The translations under genes were made by a program, and so were the position numbers. From positions 108,509 to 172,508 of the forward strand of contig NZ_QJPK01000003.1 of assembly GCF_003259195.1 (NCBI RefSeq): a stretch of DNA of 64,000 nucleotides. Reading direction: 5' to 3'. The notes beneath the pieces are model-generated. The model did not search any database. It was not told the DNA's origin and was given only the letters and a program-made list of their open reading frames with translations. The DNA comes from Paracoccus sediminilitoris. GTDB taxonomy: Bacteria > Pseudomonadota > Alphaproteobacteria > Rhodobacterales > Rhodobacteraceae. This document shows, piece by piece, positions 16,089-25,194 of the stretch; positions within the stretch are counted from its first letter, which is position 1; the number at the start of each line of letters is the position of its first letter.

Positions 16089-17087
16089 ATGGACCGATTG
16101 GCAGGACAAATCTCCGCGTCACATGGCCGCCTTCACCCGGCGGTCGAACCCTTCGCGCGCCACATGCTGGAGGTGGGCGACGGCCACAGCCTCTATGTCG
16201 AGGAATGCGGCAACCCCCAAGGGCGGCCCGTCATCGTGCTGCATGGCGGCCCCGGCGGCGGATGCAGCCCCTTCATGCGTCGCTTTTTCGACCCCGATCA
16301 TTTCCGCGTCATCCTGTTCGATCAGCGCGGCTGCGGCCGGTCGCGGCCCACGGCCTCGGTCACGGCAAACACCACGCCGCATCTGGTGGGCGATCTGGCG
16401 CTCATCCGCGATCATCTGGGCGTCGATCAATGGTTGCTGTTCGGCGGCAGCTGGGGGGCGACGCTGGCCCTGGCATATGCGCAGGCCCATCCCGATCATT
16501 GCACCGGGCTGATCCTGCGCGGCGTGTTTCTGGGGATGCAGTCAGAACTGGACTGGTTCTATGGCGGCGGGGCGGCGCGGTTCTTCCCCGACCTCTGGGC
16601 GCAGTTCCAGGAACCGATCCCCGAGGCCGAGCGGGGCGACATGATCGCCGCCTATCACCGCCGCCTGTTCGACGACGATACCGGGCGGCAGACGCGCTTT
16701 GCCCAGCCCTGGCTCATGTGGGAAAACGCGCTGGCGGGGCTGCAATCATCGGCCTCGGGCTTTGCGCCGCCGGAATATGCCCGCGCCTTTGCCCGGCTGG
16801 AAAACCACTATTTCCACAACAACTGCTTTCTGGACGAAGGCCAGCTGCTGCGCGACCGCGACCGGATCGAGCATCTTCCCGCCGTGATCGTGCAGGGCCG
16901 TTACGACATGGTCTGCCCGCCCGCGGGCGCCCATGCGTTGGCGCAGGGATGGGCCGGATGCCAGCTGCGCCTTGTCCCCGCATCGGGACATGCGCTGTCG
17001 GAACCCCGCATCACCGCTGAACTGGTCACCGTCATGGACACCATCCGCGACGAGGACCGCATTAAGACCCGGACCCCCCGCATATGA
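16089..17087 (+). CDS. pip: Prolyl aminopeptidase
   Basis: An alpha/beta-hydrolase that removes N-terminal proline from peptides in the cytoplasm. The 332-residue protein shows HGGPGGG (52-58, oxyanion hole), the nucleophile S121 in GGSWG, the acid in GRYDMVCPP and H in SGHALSEP. No ribosome-binding site precedes the ATG; TATAGT at 16077-16082 ends exactly six bases before it, so the transcript may be leaderless. The frame is open further upstream into ubiG but without homology. It overlaps tspO by ATGA. Confidence 0.93.
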   Translation: MDRLAGQISASHGRLHPAVEPFARHMLEVGDGHSLYVEECGNPQGRPVIVLHGGPGGGCSPFMRRFFDPDHFRVILFDQRGCGRSRPTASVTANTTPHLVGDLALIRDHLGVDQWLLFGGSWGATLALAYAQAHPDHCTGLILRGVFLGMQSELDWFYGGGAARFFPDLWAQFQEPIPEAERGDMIAAYHRRLFDDDTGRQTRFAQPWLMWENALAGLQSSASGFAPPEYARAFARLENHYFHNNCFLDEGQLLRDRDRIEHLPAVIVQGRYDMVCPPAGAHALAQGWAGCQLRLVPASGHALSEPRITAELVTVMDTIRDEDRIKTRTPRI

Positions 17088-17548
17088 GCCTGAACCTGTT
17101 TCTGATCTTCATGGTGGCCAGCGCCGCCGCCGCCGCCACAGGCATCATCTTCCGCCCCGGCAGCTGGTATGACGGGCTGCGCAAGCCATCCTTCACGCCG
17201 CCGAAATGGGCCTTCCCCGTCGCATGGAGCACCATCTATCTGCTGTCGGCCATCGCTGCGGCGCGGGTGGCGCTGCTGCCGGGTGCGGGGCTGGCGCTGG
17301 CGCTCTGGGCGGCGCAGATCGCGCTGAACACGCTATGGACGCCGACATTCTTCGGGGCGCGGCGGATGGGCATGGCGATGGGCGTCATGGCCGTGCTGTG
17401 GGCCGTGGTCGCGGGAATGGTCGTGCAATTCTGGATGCTTGACTGGCGGTCGGGGCTGATGCTGCTGCCCTATCTGGCCTGGCTTTGCGTGGCGACAGGG
17501 CTGAACTGGCGCGTCTGGCGCGACAATCCCGGTGCAGGGGCACGCTGA
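17084..17548 (+). CDS. tspO: TspO/MBR family tryptophan-rich sensory protein
   Basis: A 154-residue inner- or outer-membrane protein with five hydrophobic helices. The family motif is visible as W-YDGLRKPSFTPP near residues 28-42, with PVAWSTIYLL and LNTLWTPTFF. TspO binds porphyrins and in Rhodobacter relatives affects pigment and stress genes. Coupling to pip is positional only. Confidence 0.92.
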   Translation: MSLNLFLIFMVASAAAAATGIIFRPGSWYDGLRKPSFTPPKWAFPVAWSTIYLLSAIAAARVALLPGAGLALALWAAQIALNTLWTPTFFGARRMGMAMGVMAVLWAVVAGMVVQFWMLDWRSGLMLLPYLAWLCVATGLNWRVWRDNPGAGAR

Positions 17549-17554
17549 GACAGC

Positions 17555-17583
17555 TTGCATTCGGCGGGGGGTGGCGCTATATG
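17555..17583 (+). promoter_or_regulatory. Predicted promoter of the rimP-nusA-infB operon
   Basis: TTGCAT (17555-17560) and TATATG (17578-17583) are 17 bases apart. Transcription would start near 17590, about 90 bases before rimP, giving a leader with two stem-loops. A start just after tspO separates this operon from the upstream genes. Confidence 0.6.
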
Positions 17584-17596
17584 GCCTTACAACAGC

Positions 17597-17621
17597 GGTG
17601 CAGGGGTCCAAACCCTGCCCA
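17597..17621 (+). promoter_or_regulatory. First stem-loop of the rimP leader
   Basis: GCAGGG (17600-17605) pairs with CCCTGC (17613-17618) around GTCCAAA, and GGT/ACC can extend it with a bulge. It lies between the predicted promoter and the terminator-like hairpin. GGGGTC at 17603-17608 could instead pair with GGCCCC at 17650-17655, which would break the terminator. Confidence 0.4.
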
Positions 17622-17636
17622 CCTGAACTTCCGCAT

Positions 17637-17660
17637 GGGGCCCGCTGACGGCCCCTTTTT
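17637..17660 (+). terminator. Intrinsic terminator inside the rimP leader (possible attenuator)
   Basis: GGGGCC and GGCCCC form a 6-bp GC stem around CGCTGAC, followed directly by TTTTT. It lies downstream of the predicted promoter and 18 bases before the rimP ATG. It either ends transcription from tspO or attenuates the operon. Confidence 0.65.
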
Positions 17661-17678
17661 CATGTCCGAAAGGATCCC

Positions 17679-18296
17679 ATGTCGAACGACCTGATCGCCA
17701 AGACGGCCATTGACCGTCGCCTGGCCGAAATCATCACGCCCGTGATCGAGGATCTGGGCTTCGAGCTGGTCCGCGTGCGCCTGCAGGGCGGCAAGACCGC
17801 CACGCTGCAGATCATGGCCGACCGCCCCGAGGGCGGCATCAACGTCGATGACTGCGCCGAGATCTCGACCGCCGTCAGCGCCACGCTGGATGTCCAGGAC
17901 CCCATCGAGGACAACTATCACCTCGAGGTCTCCTCGCCCGGGATCGACCGCCCCCTGACCCGGATGAAGGATTTCGAATCCTTCGAGGGCTATGAGGCAC
18001 GTCTGGACCTGAACCAGCCCATCGACGGCCGCAAGCGCTTCAAGGGCACGCTGGCCGGGACCGAGGGCACCGAGGTTCTGATCAACATCGAGGATCAGGG
18101 CGCGACCCATACGATCGGCCTGGATTTCGACCTGTTGGCCGATGCCAAGCTGGTCCTGACGGACGAGCTGATCAAGGAAATGCTGCGTCAGAAGAAGGAA
18201 GCCGGGGTCGAGATCGACAACCTGGACGAAACCGCCTTCGACGAGATCGAAACCGACGACAACGAAGGTGCCGACGGCGCCGCTACCAAGGAGTGA
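17679..18296 (+). CDS. rimP: Ribosome maturation factor RimP
   Basis: Needed for 30S subunit assembly. The 205-residue protein has the RimP core ([30 protein letters not shown]) and a long acidic C-terminal tail. The ATG at 17679 follows AAAGGA at 17669-17674. It is the first gene of the nusA operon, with the conserved order rimP-nusA-ylxR-infB, and is followed by nusA after only four bases. Confidence 0.95.
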   Translation: MSNDLIAKTAIDRRLAEIITPVIEDLGFELVRVRLQGGKTATLQIMADRPEGGINVDDCAEISTAVSATLDVQDPIEDNYHLEVSSPGIDRPLTRMKDFESFEGYEARLDLNQPIDGRKRFKGTLAGTEGTEVLINIEDQGATHTIGLDFDLLADAKLVLTDELIKEMLRQKKEAGVEIDNLDETAFDEIETDDNEGADGAATKE

Positions 18297-18300
18297 GTTG

Positions 18301-19929
18301 ATGGCGATCACATCTGCCAACCAGCTTGAACTGTTGCAGACGGCCGAAGCCGTCGCCCGCGAGAAGATGATCGAGCCCGAGCTGGTCATCGAAGCGATGG
18401 AAGACAGCCTGGCGCGCGCCGCCAAGTCGCGTTACGGCGCCGAGATGGACATCCGCGTGTCCATCGACCGCAAGACCGGCAACGCCACCTTCACCCGTGT
18501 CCGCACGGTCGTCGAGGATGACGCGGTCGAGAATTACCAAGCCGAGGTCACCGTCGAGCAGGCGCGTCCCTATCTGGACGATCCCAAGGTCGGCGACGAG
18601 ATCATCGACCAGGTTCCGCCCGTGGAACTGGGCCGCATCGCCGCGCAATCCGCCAAGCAGGTCATCCTGCAGCGCGTGCGCGAAGCCGAACGCGACCGCC
18701 AGTACGAGGAATTCAAGGATCGCGCCGGCACCATCATCAACGGTGTCGTCAAGCGCGAGGAATACGGCAACATCATCGTCGATGTGGGCCGTGGCGAGGC
18801 GATCCTGCGCCGCAACGAGAAGATCGGCCGCGAAAGCTATCGTCCGAACGACCGCATCCGCGCCTATGTCAAGGACGTGCGCCGCGAGACCCGCGGCCCG
18901 CAGATATTCCTGTCGCGCACCGACCCGCAGTTCATGGCAGAACTGTTCAAGATGGAAGTGCCGGAAATCTATGACGGCGTCATCGAGATCAAGGCCGTGG
19001 CCCGCGACCCCGGTTCGCGCGCCAAGATCGCGGTCATCAGCTATGACGGCTCGATCGACCCGGTCGGCGCCTGCGTCGGCATGCGCGGCAGCCGCGTTCA
19101 GGCCGTCGTGGGTGAGCTTCAGGGCGAAAAGATCGACATCATCCCGTGGAACGAGGATCAGGCCACATTCCTGGTCAACGCCCTGCAGCCCGCCGAGGTC
19201 AGCAAGGTCGTCTTCGACGAGGAAGCCAACAAGATCGAGGTCGTGGTTCCCGACGAACAGCTGTCGCTGGCCATTGGCCGCCGCGGTCAGAACGTCCGCC
19301 TGGCAAGCCAGCTGACGGGTCTGGACATCGACATCCTGACGGATGAGGAGGAATCCAAGCGTCGTCAGGCCGAGTTCAACACCCGCACCGCCCTGTTCAT
19401 GGAAGCGCTGGACCTGGATGAATTCTTTGCTCAGCTGCTGGTTGCCGAAGGCTTCACCAACCTCGAAGAAGTTGCGTTCGTCGACAGCGAGGAATTGCTG
19501 ACCATCGACGGCGTGGACGAAGGCACGGCATCCGAATTGCAAGCCCGTGCCCGCGACGTGCTGGAGGCCAAGAACAAGGCGGCGCTGGACCGCGCCCGCG
19601 AACTGGGTGTCGAGGACAGCCTTGTTGAATTCGACGGCCTGACCCCCCAGATGATAGAAGCGCTGGCAAAGGACGGCATCAAGACGCTGGAAGACTTTGC
19701 GACCTGCGCCGATTGGGAACTGGCCGGTGGCTGGACCACCGTGAACGGCCAGCGCGTCAAGGACGAAGGCCTGCTGGAACCCTTCGACATCTCGCTGGAG
19801 GAAGCGCAGGGCATGGTGATGACCGCGCGGGTGCTTCTGGGCTGGGTCGACCCGACCGAGCTGGAAGGCGATGCCGATGATGTCGACACCGGCGAAGATG
19901 ACAACGACGACGAGGAGGCCGGGGCCTGA
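18301..19929 (+). CDS. nusA: Transcription elongation/termination factor NusA
   Basis: Binds RNA polymerase and nascent RNA, and controls pausing, termination and antitermination. The 542-residue protein contains an N-terminal polymerase-binding domain (1-130), S1 ([18 protein letters not shown] region), two KH domains ([33 protein letters not shown]) and a C-terminal acidic repeat region from about 370. AAGGAG at 18288-18293 selects ATG 18301. NusA often regulates its own operon, which makes the leader hairpin upstream of rimP of interest. Confidence 0.97.
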   Translation: MAITSANQLELLQTAEAVAREKMIEPELVIEAMEDSLARAAKSRYGAEMDIRVSIDRKTGNATFTRVRTVVEDDAVENYQAEVTVEQARPYLDDPKVGDEIIDQVPPVELGRIAAQSAKQVILQRVREAERDRQYEEFKDRAGTIINGVVKREEYGNIIVDVGRGEAILRRNEKIGRESYRPNDRIRAYVKDVRRETRGPQIFLSRTDPQFMAELFKMEVPEIYDGVIEIKAVARDPGSRAKIAVISYDGSIDPVGACVGMRGSRVQAVVGELQGEKIDIIPWNEDQATFLVNALQPAEVSKVVFDEEANKIEVVVPDEQLSLAIGRRGQNVRLASQLTGLDIDILTDEEESKRRQAEFNTRTALFMEALDLDEFFAQLLVAEGFTNLEEVAFVDSEELLTIDGVDEGTASELQARARDVLEAKNKAALDRARELGVEDSLVEFDGLTPQMIEALAKDGIKTLEDFATCADWELAGGWTTVNGQRVKDEGLLEPFDISLEEAQGMVMTARVLLGWVDPTELEGDADDVDTGEDDNDDEEAGA

Positions 19930-19942
19930 TCGCCCCGGTACT

Positions 19943-20572
19943 GTGCACAGCTTGAGCCGTGGTGGACGTGACAAGGACCGGACCGATCCGGAACGCAAAT
20001 GCATCGTCACCGGCGATGCGCAACCCAAACGTGGGCTGATCCGTTTCGTGATCGGTCCCGAAGGCCAGGTCGTTCCCGACCTGGCCGAAAAACTGCCCGG
20101 ACGGGGCATCTGGGTCACGGCCGATCGCGCGGCGATCGACAAGGCGGCGGCGAAGGGATTGTTTTCCCGCGCCGCCCGTGCCCCCGTTTCCGCGCCCGAC
20201 GATCTGGGCGCCATGACCGAGGCGGGCGTCGCCCGTCGTCTGGTCGAACTGGTGTCCATGGCCCGCAAGTCGGGTCGTGCGGTCGCCGGTTTCGAAAAGG
20301 TTAAGGGCTGGTTGGCCGAGGGGCGCGCGAAAGTGCTTCTGCAGGCCAGCGACGGGTCGGAACGCGGCAAGGGAAAGCTGTGGACGCCCACCGGCGGACG
20401 CTGGTTCGGTTGCCTGACGGCCTCAGAATTGGGTTTGTCCTTTGGGCGTGATCATGTCATACACGGCGCGCTTGCGGCGGGTGGCCTGACGGACAAGGTG
20501 ATCTTGGAAGCCGGCAGACTGACGGGTCTGCGCGGGCATGACGATGGCAATACGGCTGTCGGGAAGGAATAA
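19943..20572 (+). CDS. YlxR (DUF448) - L7Ae RNA-binding fusion protein
   Basis: A 209-residue protein joining two RNA-binding modules that are separate genes in Bacillus (ylxR, ylxQ). Residues about 10-90 are YlxR, with [10 protein letters not shown] and [10 protein letters not shown]. The C-terminal half resembles the L7Ae/L30e fold ([20 protein letters not shown]). This fusion is common in alphaproteobacteria. The start is uncertain: GTG 19943 or TTG 19952; the ATG further upstream lies inside nusA. It lies between nusA and infB, in the conserved position. Confidence 0.85.
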   Translation: MHSLSRGGRDKDRTDPERKCIVTGDAQPKRGLIRFVIGPEGQVVPDLAEKLPGRGIWVTADRAAIDKAAAKGLFSRAARAPVSAPDDLGAMTEAGVARRLVELVSMARKSGRAVAGFEKVKGWLAEGRAKVLLQASDGSERGKGKLWTPTGGRWFGCLTASELGLSFGRDHVIHGALAAGGLTDKVILEAGRLTGLRGHDDGNTAVGKE

Positions 20573-20579
20573 GACGCAG

Positions 20580-23126
20580 ATGAGCGATAAAGACGATAAA
20601 AAGCCCTTGGGACTTGGCGGCGCAGGCCGTTCGGGCCAAGTCAAGCAAAGCTTCAGCCATGGCCGCACCAAAAGCGTGGTCGTGGAAACCAAACGCAAGC
20701 GCGTCGTGGTCCCGAAATCCAGCCCGGCGCAGACCGCTGCCGACAAGGCCAAGAATCCGCTGACCGCGCGCATGGCAGGTGACCCCTCCAAGCGCCCGGC
20801 AGGCATCTCGGATGTCGAGATGGAACGCCGCCTGAAGGCCCTTGCCGCCGCCAAGGCGCGCGAGGCCAGCGATGCTGCCGAACGTGCCGCACTGGACAAA
20901 CAGCGCGAAGACGACCGCGCCCGCCGCCGCGCCGAGATCGAGGCGAAGGCCGAGGAAGAGCGTCAGCGCGAAGAGGCCATCAAGGCCAAGGCCGAAGAAG
21001 AGGCTCGCGTTGCACGCGAAGCCGCGGAAGAGGCCAAGCGCAAGGATGCCCCCAAGCAGGACCGTGCCAAGCCGGCAGCGGCAGCCAAGCCCGCCGCGCC
21101 CGACCAGGCCGCGATCGAGGCGGCGGCATCGCGCGCCGAGACCAAGGGCGTGTCGACCAGCGCCCCGCGCAAGACCGACCGCGAGAAGGTCGATCGTGAC
21201 AAGAACAACAAGACCGCCCGCGACGACAGCCGCCGCGCAGGCAAGCTGTCGCTGAACCAAGCGCTGAACGGCGAAGGTGGCCGCCAGCGCAGCATGGCCG
21301 CGATGAAGCGCAAGCAGGAAAAGACCCGCCAGAAGGCGATGGGTGGACACCAGCGTGCCGAAAAACAGTTCCGTGAAGTCAAGCTGCCCGAGACGATCGT
21401 CGTGCAGGAGCTGGCCAACCGGATGACCGAGCGTGCCGCCGACGTCGTCAAGACGCTGATGAAGATGGGCATGATGGTCACCATGAACCAGGCCATCGAC
21501 GCCGAGACCGCCGAATTGGTGATCGAGGAATTCGGCCACAAGGCCGTGCGCGTCAGCGATGCCGATGTCGAACAGGTGATCAACACCATCGACGACAGCG
21601 AAGCCGATCTGCGCCCGCGTCCCCCGATCATCACGATCATGGGCCATGTCGACCACGGCAAGACCTCGCTGCTGGACGTCATCCGCAAGGCGAACGTGGT
21701 GTCCGGCGAAGCCGGTGGCATCACCCAGCATATCGGTGCCTATCAGGTGACGACCGAAAGCGGAGCCGTGCTGTCCTTCCTGGACACGCCGGGCCACGCC
21801 GCCTTCACTTCGATGCGTGCCCGTGGTGCGCATGTGACGGATATCGTCGTCCTGGTGGTCGCGGCCGATGACGCCGTGATGCCGCAGACGGTCGAGGCGA
21901 TCAATCACGCCAAGGCCGCCGGTGTTCCGATGATCGTGGCGATCAACAAGATCGACAAGCCCGCCGCTGACCCCAACAAGGTCCGCACGGACCTGCTGCA
22001 GCACGAGGTGGTCGTCGAGGCCATGTCCGGCGACGTGCAGGATGTCGAGGTTTCGGCCAAGTCGGGCCAGGGCATCGACACCCTTCTGGAAGCCATCGCC
22101 CTGCAAGCCGAGATCCTGGAACTGAAGGCAAACCCGAACCGAGCCGCCCAAGGTGCCGTGATCGAAGCCCAGCTGGACGTGGGCCGCGGCCCCGTCGCGA
22201 CCGTTCTGGTCCAGCACGGCACGCTGAAGCGGGGCGACATTTTTGTCGTCGGCGAACAGTGGGGCAAGGTGCGCGCCCTGATCAACGACAAGGGCGAACG
22301 CGTCGAAGAGGCCGCGCCTTCGGTTCCGGTCGAGGTTCTGGGTCTGAACGGCACGCCCGAGGCCGGTGACGTGCTCAACGTCGTCGATACCGAGGCTCAG
22401 GCCCGCGAGATCGCCGAGTTCCGCATGCAGCAGGCCAAGGACAAGCGCGCCGCAGCCGGTGCCGCAACCACGCTGGAACAGCTGATGGCCAAGGCCAAGG
22501 CCGATGTGAACGTGGCGGAACTGCCGGTGGTCGTGAAGGCCGACGTGCAGGGTTCGGCCGAAGCCATCGTGCAGGCCCTGGAAAAGGTCGGCAACGACGA
22601 GGTTCGCGTCCGCGTGCTGCATTACGGCGTCGGTGCCATCACCGAATCCGATATCGGCCTGGCCGAGGCGTCGGGTGCTCCGGTCATCGGCTTCAACGTC
22701 CGTGCCAACTCTCCGGCACGCAATGCGGCCAACCAGAAGGGTGTCGAGATCCGCTACTACTCGATCATCTACGATCTGGTGGACGACATCAAAGCTGCCG
22801 CTTCGGGTCTTCTCTCGGCCGAAGTTCGCGAAAACTTCATCGGCTATGCGTCGATCAAGGAAGTCTTCAAGGTCACGGGCATCGGCAAGGTCGCTGGTTG
22901 CCTGGTCACCGAAGGCATTGCCCGCCGTTCGGCCGGCGTCCGCCTGCTGCGCGACAACGTGGTGATCCACGAAGGCACGCTGAAGACGCTGAAGCGCTTC
23001 AAGGACGAGGTCAAGGAAGTCCAGTCCGGTCAGGAATGCGGCATGGCGTTCGAAAACTACGAAGATATTCGCCCCGGCGATGTCATCGAGATCTTTGAAC
23101 GCGAAGAGGTCGAGCGTACTCTCTGA
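20580..23126 (+). CDS. infB: Translation initiation factor IF-2
   Basis: GTPase that places initiator tRNA on the 30S subunit. The 848-residue protein has a charged, Lys/Glu/Ala-rich coiled N-terminal region (about 1-270), an IF2-N motif, and the G domain with G1 GHVDHGKT (from residue 355), G3 DTPGH and G4 NKID, then domains II-IV. GGAAGGA upstream supports ATG 20580; the earlier ATGs overlap the fusion gene. A strong terminator follows at 23147-23179. Confidence 0.97.
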   Translation: MSDKDDKKPLGLGGAGRSGQVKQSFSHGRTKSVVVETKRKRVVVPKSSPAQTAADKAKNPLTARMAGDPSKRPAGISDVEMERRLKALAAAKAREASDAAERAALDKQREDDRARRRAEIEAKAEEERQREEAIKAKAEEEARVAREAAEEAKRKDAPKQDRAKPAAAAKPAAPDQAAIEAAASRAETKGVSTSAPRKTDREKVDRDKNNKTARDDSRRAGKLSLNQALNGEGGRQRSMAAMKRKQEKTRQKAMGGHQRAEKQFREVKLPETIVVQELANRMTERAADVVKTLMKMGMMVTMNQAIDAETAELVIEEFGHKAVRVSDADVEQVINTIDDSEADLRPRPPIITIMGHVDHGKTSLLDVIRKANVVSGEAGGITQHIGAYQVTTESGAVLSFLDTPGHAAFTSMRARGAHVTDIVVLVVAADDAVMPQTVEAINHAKAAGVPMIVAINKIDKPAADPNKVRTDLLQHEVVVEAMSGDVQDVEVSAKSGQGIDTLLEAIALQAEILELKANPNRAAQGAVIEAQLDVGRGPVATVLVQHGTLKRGDIFVVGEQWGKVRALINDKGERVEEAAPSVPVEVLGLNGTPEAGDVLNVVDTEAQAREIAEFRMQQAKDKRAAAGAATTLEQLMAKAKADVNVAELPVVVKADVQGSAEAIVQALEKVGNDEVRVRVLHYGVGAITESDIGLAEASGAPVIGFNVRANSPARNAANQKGVEIRYYSIIYDLVDDIKAAASGLLSAEVRENFIGYASIKEVFKVTGIGKVAGCLVTEGIARRSAGVRLLRDNVVIHEGTLKTLKRFKDEVKEVQSGQECGMAFENYEDIRPGDVIEIFEREEVERTL

Positions 23127-23146
23127 GAGTGACGCGACAGGACCAC

Positions 23147-23179
23147 AAAAGGGCGGCCCCGCGAAGGGCCGCCCTTTTT
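23147..23179 (+). terminator. Terminator of the nusA-infB operon
   Basis: AAAAGGGCGGCCC (23147-23159) pairs perfectly with GGGCCGCCCTTTT (23166-23178) around a 6-base loop and runs into a T-tract. It starts 20 bases after the infB stop. Confidence 0.9.
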
Positions 23180-23217
23180 CATTGCCCGACCACGCGTCGC
23201 TGGCCGTGCGGAGCAGC

Positions 23218-23247
23218 AAAAAAGGGGCGACCTTTCGGTCACCCCTT
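23218..23247 (-). terminator. Terminator of the small minus-strand gene
   Basis: On the minus strand AAGGGGTGACC-GAAA-GGTCGCCCCTT forms an 11-bp stem with one mismatch and a GAAA tetraloop, followed by six U residues (23223-23218). It lies about 50 bases beyond the stop of the 42-codon gene, and supports that gene being real. Confidence 0.8.
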
Positions 23248-23293
23248 GTTTCTGGTCTTCGACGGCGCAGAGCTCCTCCTGCGCCGGAGACGG

Positions 23294-23422
23294 TCAGTTG
23301 CCGACGGGCTTGCCTTCATAGGTGCGGTCTCCCACCCGAACCCGAATGTTGCCGTCAGCGGTCGAGCCTTCGAAAAGGCCCTGGATCGAGATGTAGCTTC
23401 CAACCGAAATTGTGCGAATCAT
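23294..23422 (-). CDS. Small protein of 42 residues, unrecognised
   Basis: Too short for usual ORF cut-offs but fully equipped. It starts with ATG at 23422, seven bases after AAGAGG (minus strand, 23435-23430), and ends in TGA at 23294-23296. The product reads MIRTISVGSYISIQGLF, then a turn around STADGN, then RVRVGDRTYEGKPVGN. The alternation suggests a small beta-barrel or KOW/SH3-like fold; there is no signal peptide or membrane segment. A promoter (23494-23522) and terminator (23218-23247) make it a separate transcription unit between infB and mutT. Function is unknown. Alternating hydrophobics and good signals make it likely to be translated. Confidence 0.75.
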   Translation of the reverse strand: MIRTISVGSYISIQGLFEGSTADGNIRVRVGDRTYEGKPVGN

Positions 23423-23493
23423 GTCAATACCTCTTGTGCTCCCAGTTCTCAGAGTAGTCATGAAATGGTTAAAAAAGCGTACACAACATGATC

Positions 23494-23522
23494 ATCTAAG
23501 ACTTATTTGGGCAGTTTGACAA
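23494..23522 (-). promoter_or_regulatory. Predicted promoter of the 42-codon gene
   Basis: On the minus strand TTGTCA (23522-23517) and TTAGAT (23499-23494) are 17 bases apart, within an AT-rich island. The leader would be about 65 bases. A perfect palindrome GACAATTGTC (23535-23544) sits just upstream of the -35 box and could be an operator. Confidence 0.55.
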
Positions 23523-23545
23523 CTAAAACGTGCGGACAATTGTCA

Positions 23546-23944
23546 TCAAAGCCACATTTGCAACATGGGGATCAGGGGAATATCGGCTTCGGGCATGGGA
23601 TAGTCGCGCAGCTTGCCCGCGCGGACCCAGGCCAGCGATTGGCCTTCGCGCGGCTGGACGATGCCCTGCCATCTGCGGCAGGCAAAGACCGGCATCAGCA
23701 GGTGGAAATCGTCATAGCTGTGGCTGGCAAAGGTCAGGGGTGCCAGGCAGCTGTTCCAGGTCTGGATGCCCAGCTCCTCGTCCAATTCGCGGATCAGGGC
23801 GGCTTCGGGGGTTTCGCCCGATTCGACCTTGCCGCCCGGAAATTCCCACAGGCCTGCCATGGGTTTGCCCGGCGGGCGCTGTGCCAGAAGCACGCGCCCG
23901 TCGGGGTCGATCAGGGCCACGGCCGAGACCAGGACAGTCTTCAC
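23546..23944 (-). CDS. mutT: 8-oxo-dGTP diphosphatase MutT-like
   Basis: Nudix enzyme of 132 residues that removes oxidised guanine nucleotides. The Nudix box is intact: G38, E44 and RELDEELGI at 52-60, preceded by the MutT-like QRP-x-GK-x2-AGLWEFPGGK. The start is GTG in the GTGA overlap with argJ; the open frame upstream belongs to argJ in another frame. It is the last gene of the ppi-argJ-mutT unit. Confidence 0.9.
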   Translation of the reverse strand: MKTVLVSAVALIDPDGRVLLAQRPPGKPMAGLWEFPGGKVESGETPEAALIRELDEELGIQTWNSCLAPLTFASHSYDDFHLLMPVFACRRWQGIVQPREGQSLAWVRAGKLRDYPMPEADIPLIPMLQMWL

Positions 23945-25194
23945 GACCGGTAATCCGCGTTGATGTCGATATAGCCGTGGGTCAGATCGCAGGTCCAGAC
24001 GGTCCGCGCGCCCTGCCCCAGCCCCATATCGACACCGATCCGCAATTCGGCATTCTGCATGTAGGCGCTGGCCTTGGCCTCGTCGTAATCGGGCGCCCGC
24101 CAGCCGTTTTCGGCCAGAACCATGTCGCCGAAACTGATCCGCAACCGGTCGCGATCGGCCTGTCCACCCGATTTGCCGATGGCGGCGACGATGCGCCCCC
24201 AATTGGCGTCCTGACCGGCGATGGCGGTCTTGACCAGGGGAGAGTTGGCGATGGCCATGCCGATCCTGTGGGCATCGGCATCGTCCACGGCGCCGGTCAC
24301 GGCGATTTCGACGAATTTGGTGGCACCTTCGCCGTCGCGCACGACCAGATGGGCCAGTTCGCGCATCACGTCGTGCAAGGCAGTCGTGAAGGCACGCCCC
24401 ACATCGCTGTCCAGATCGGTGATGGGTTCGGCCGCGCTGCGGCCCGTCGCGGCCAGGATCAGCGCATCCGAGGTCGAAGTGTCGCTGTCCACCGTGATCG
24501 CGTTGAAGGTCGCGTCCAATCCGCCGCTCAGCGCCTGCTGCAACAGGGGCGCAGGAATGGCGGCGTCGGTAAAGAGATAGACCAGCATCGTGGCCATGTC
24601 GGGCGCGATCATCCCCGAGCCCTTGGCGATCCCGGCGATCCTGATGTCACCCCCCTGCCCCGCAACGGTGGCGGATGCACCCTTGGGGAAGGTGTCGGTC
24701 GTCATGATGGCGCGGGCGGCATCGGCCACCCCGCCCTTGTCCAGCCCTGCGGCCAGATCGCCGATCACCGCGACGATGCGGTCATGCGGCAGGGGTTCGC
24801 CGATCACCCCGGTCGAGGATGAGAACACCCGCCCGATCGGCAGGTTCAGCGCCTGCGCCACGGCCCCCGTGACGGCATCGACCGATTCCTGGCCGCGCGC
24901 GCCGGTGAAGGCATTGGCATTGCCGGAATTGACGATGATGGCCGCACCCGCGCCCGTGTCATCGGTCGCTGCCAGCTTGGACTGGCAGTCCAGCACGCAG
25001 GCCGCACGGGTCGAGGACCGCGTGAAGGCCCCCGCGACCGAGGCCCCCGGCGCGACGCGGATAAGCGTCACGTCGGTGCGGCCCTGGTATTTCACCCCGG
25101 CGGCGGCGCTGGCGAATTCGACGCCCTCGATCACCGGCAGGTCGGGAAAGGCAGCGGGCGCCAGAGGCGAGACCGGAAGACCGGCCTTGCCCAT
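23941..25194 (-). CDS. argJ: Bifunctional glutamate N-acetyltransferase / N-acetylglutamate synthase
   Basis: Recycles the acetyl group from N-acetylornithine to glutamate in the cyclic arginine pathway, and may also use acetyl-CoA. The 417-residue precursor cleaves itself between A201 and T202 in GMIAPDMATML; T202 becomes the nucleophile of the beta chain. The alpha-chain motifs SGNANAFTG and SSTGVIG are present. The ATG overlaps the TAA of the upstream ppi gene (TAATG), and the end overlaps mutT. Confidence 0.96.
   Translation of the reverse strand: MGKAGLPVSPLAPAAFPDLPVIEGVEFASAAAGVKYQGRTDVTLIRVAPGASVAGAFTRSSTRAACVLDCQSKLAATDDTGAGAAIIVNSGNANAFTGARGQESVDAVTGAVAQALNLPIGRVFSSSTGVIGEPLPHDRIVAVIGDLAAGLDKGGVADAARAIMTTDTFPKGASATVAGQGGDIRIAGIAKGSGMIAPDMATMLVYLFTDAAIPAPLLQQALSGGLDATFNAITVDSDTSTSDALILAATGRSAAEPITDLDSDVGRAFTTALHDVMRELAHLVVRDGEGATKFVEIAVTGAVDDADAHRIGMAIANSPLVKTAIAGQDANWGRIVAAIGKSGGQADRDRLRISFGDMVLAENGWRAPDYDEAKASAYMQNAELRIGVDMGLGQGARTVWTCDLTHGYIDINADYRS

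Noticed and set aside
17600..17620. T-arm-like hairpin, possible tRNA before rimP as in the E. coli metY-rimP operon
   Set aside because: The loop GTCCAAA does not fit TTCRANY, and no acceptor, D or anticodon arm can be drawn around it.
18283..20391. Long minus-strand reading frame (702 codons) opposite nusA and the YlxR fusion
   Set aside because: Antisense shadow of high-GC coding sequence; no ribosome-binding site, repetitive composition, and the plus-strand genes are clearly real.
20457..23219. Minus-strand frame of 920 codons opposite infB
   Set aside because: Exact shadow of infB; His/Asp/Gly-rich sequence with no domain.
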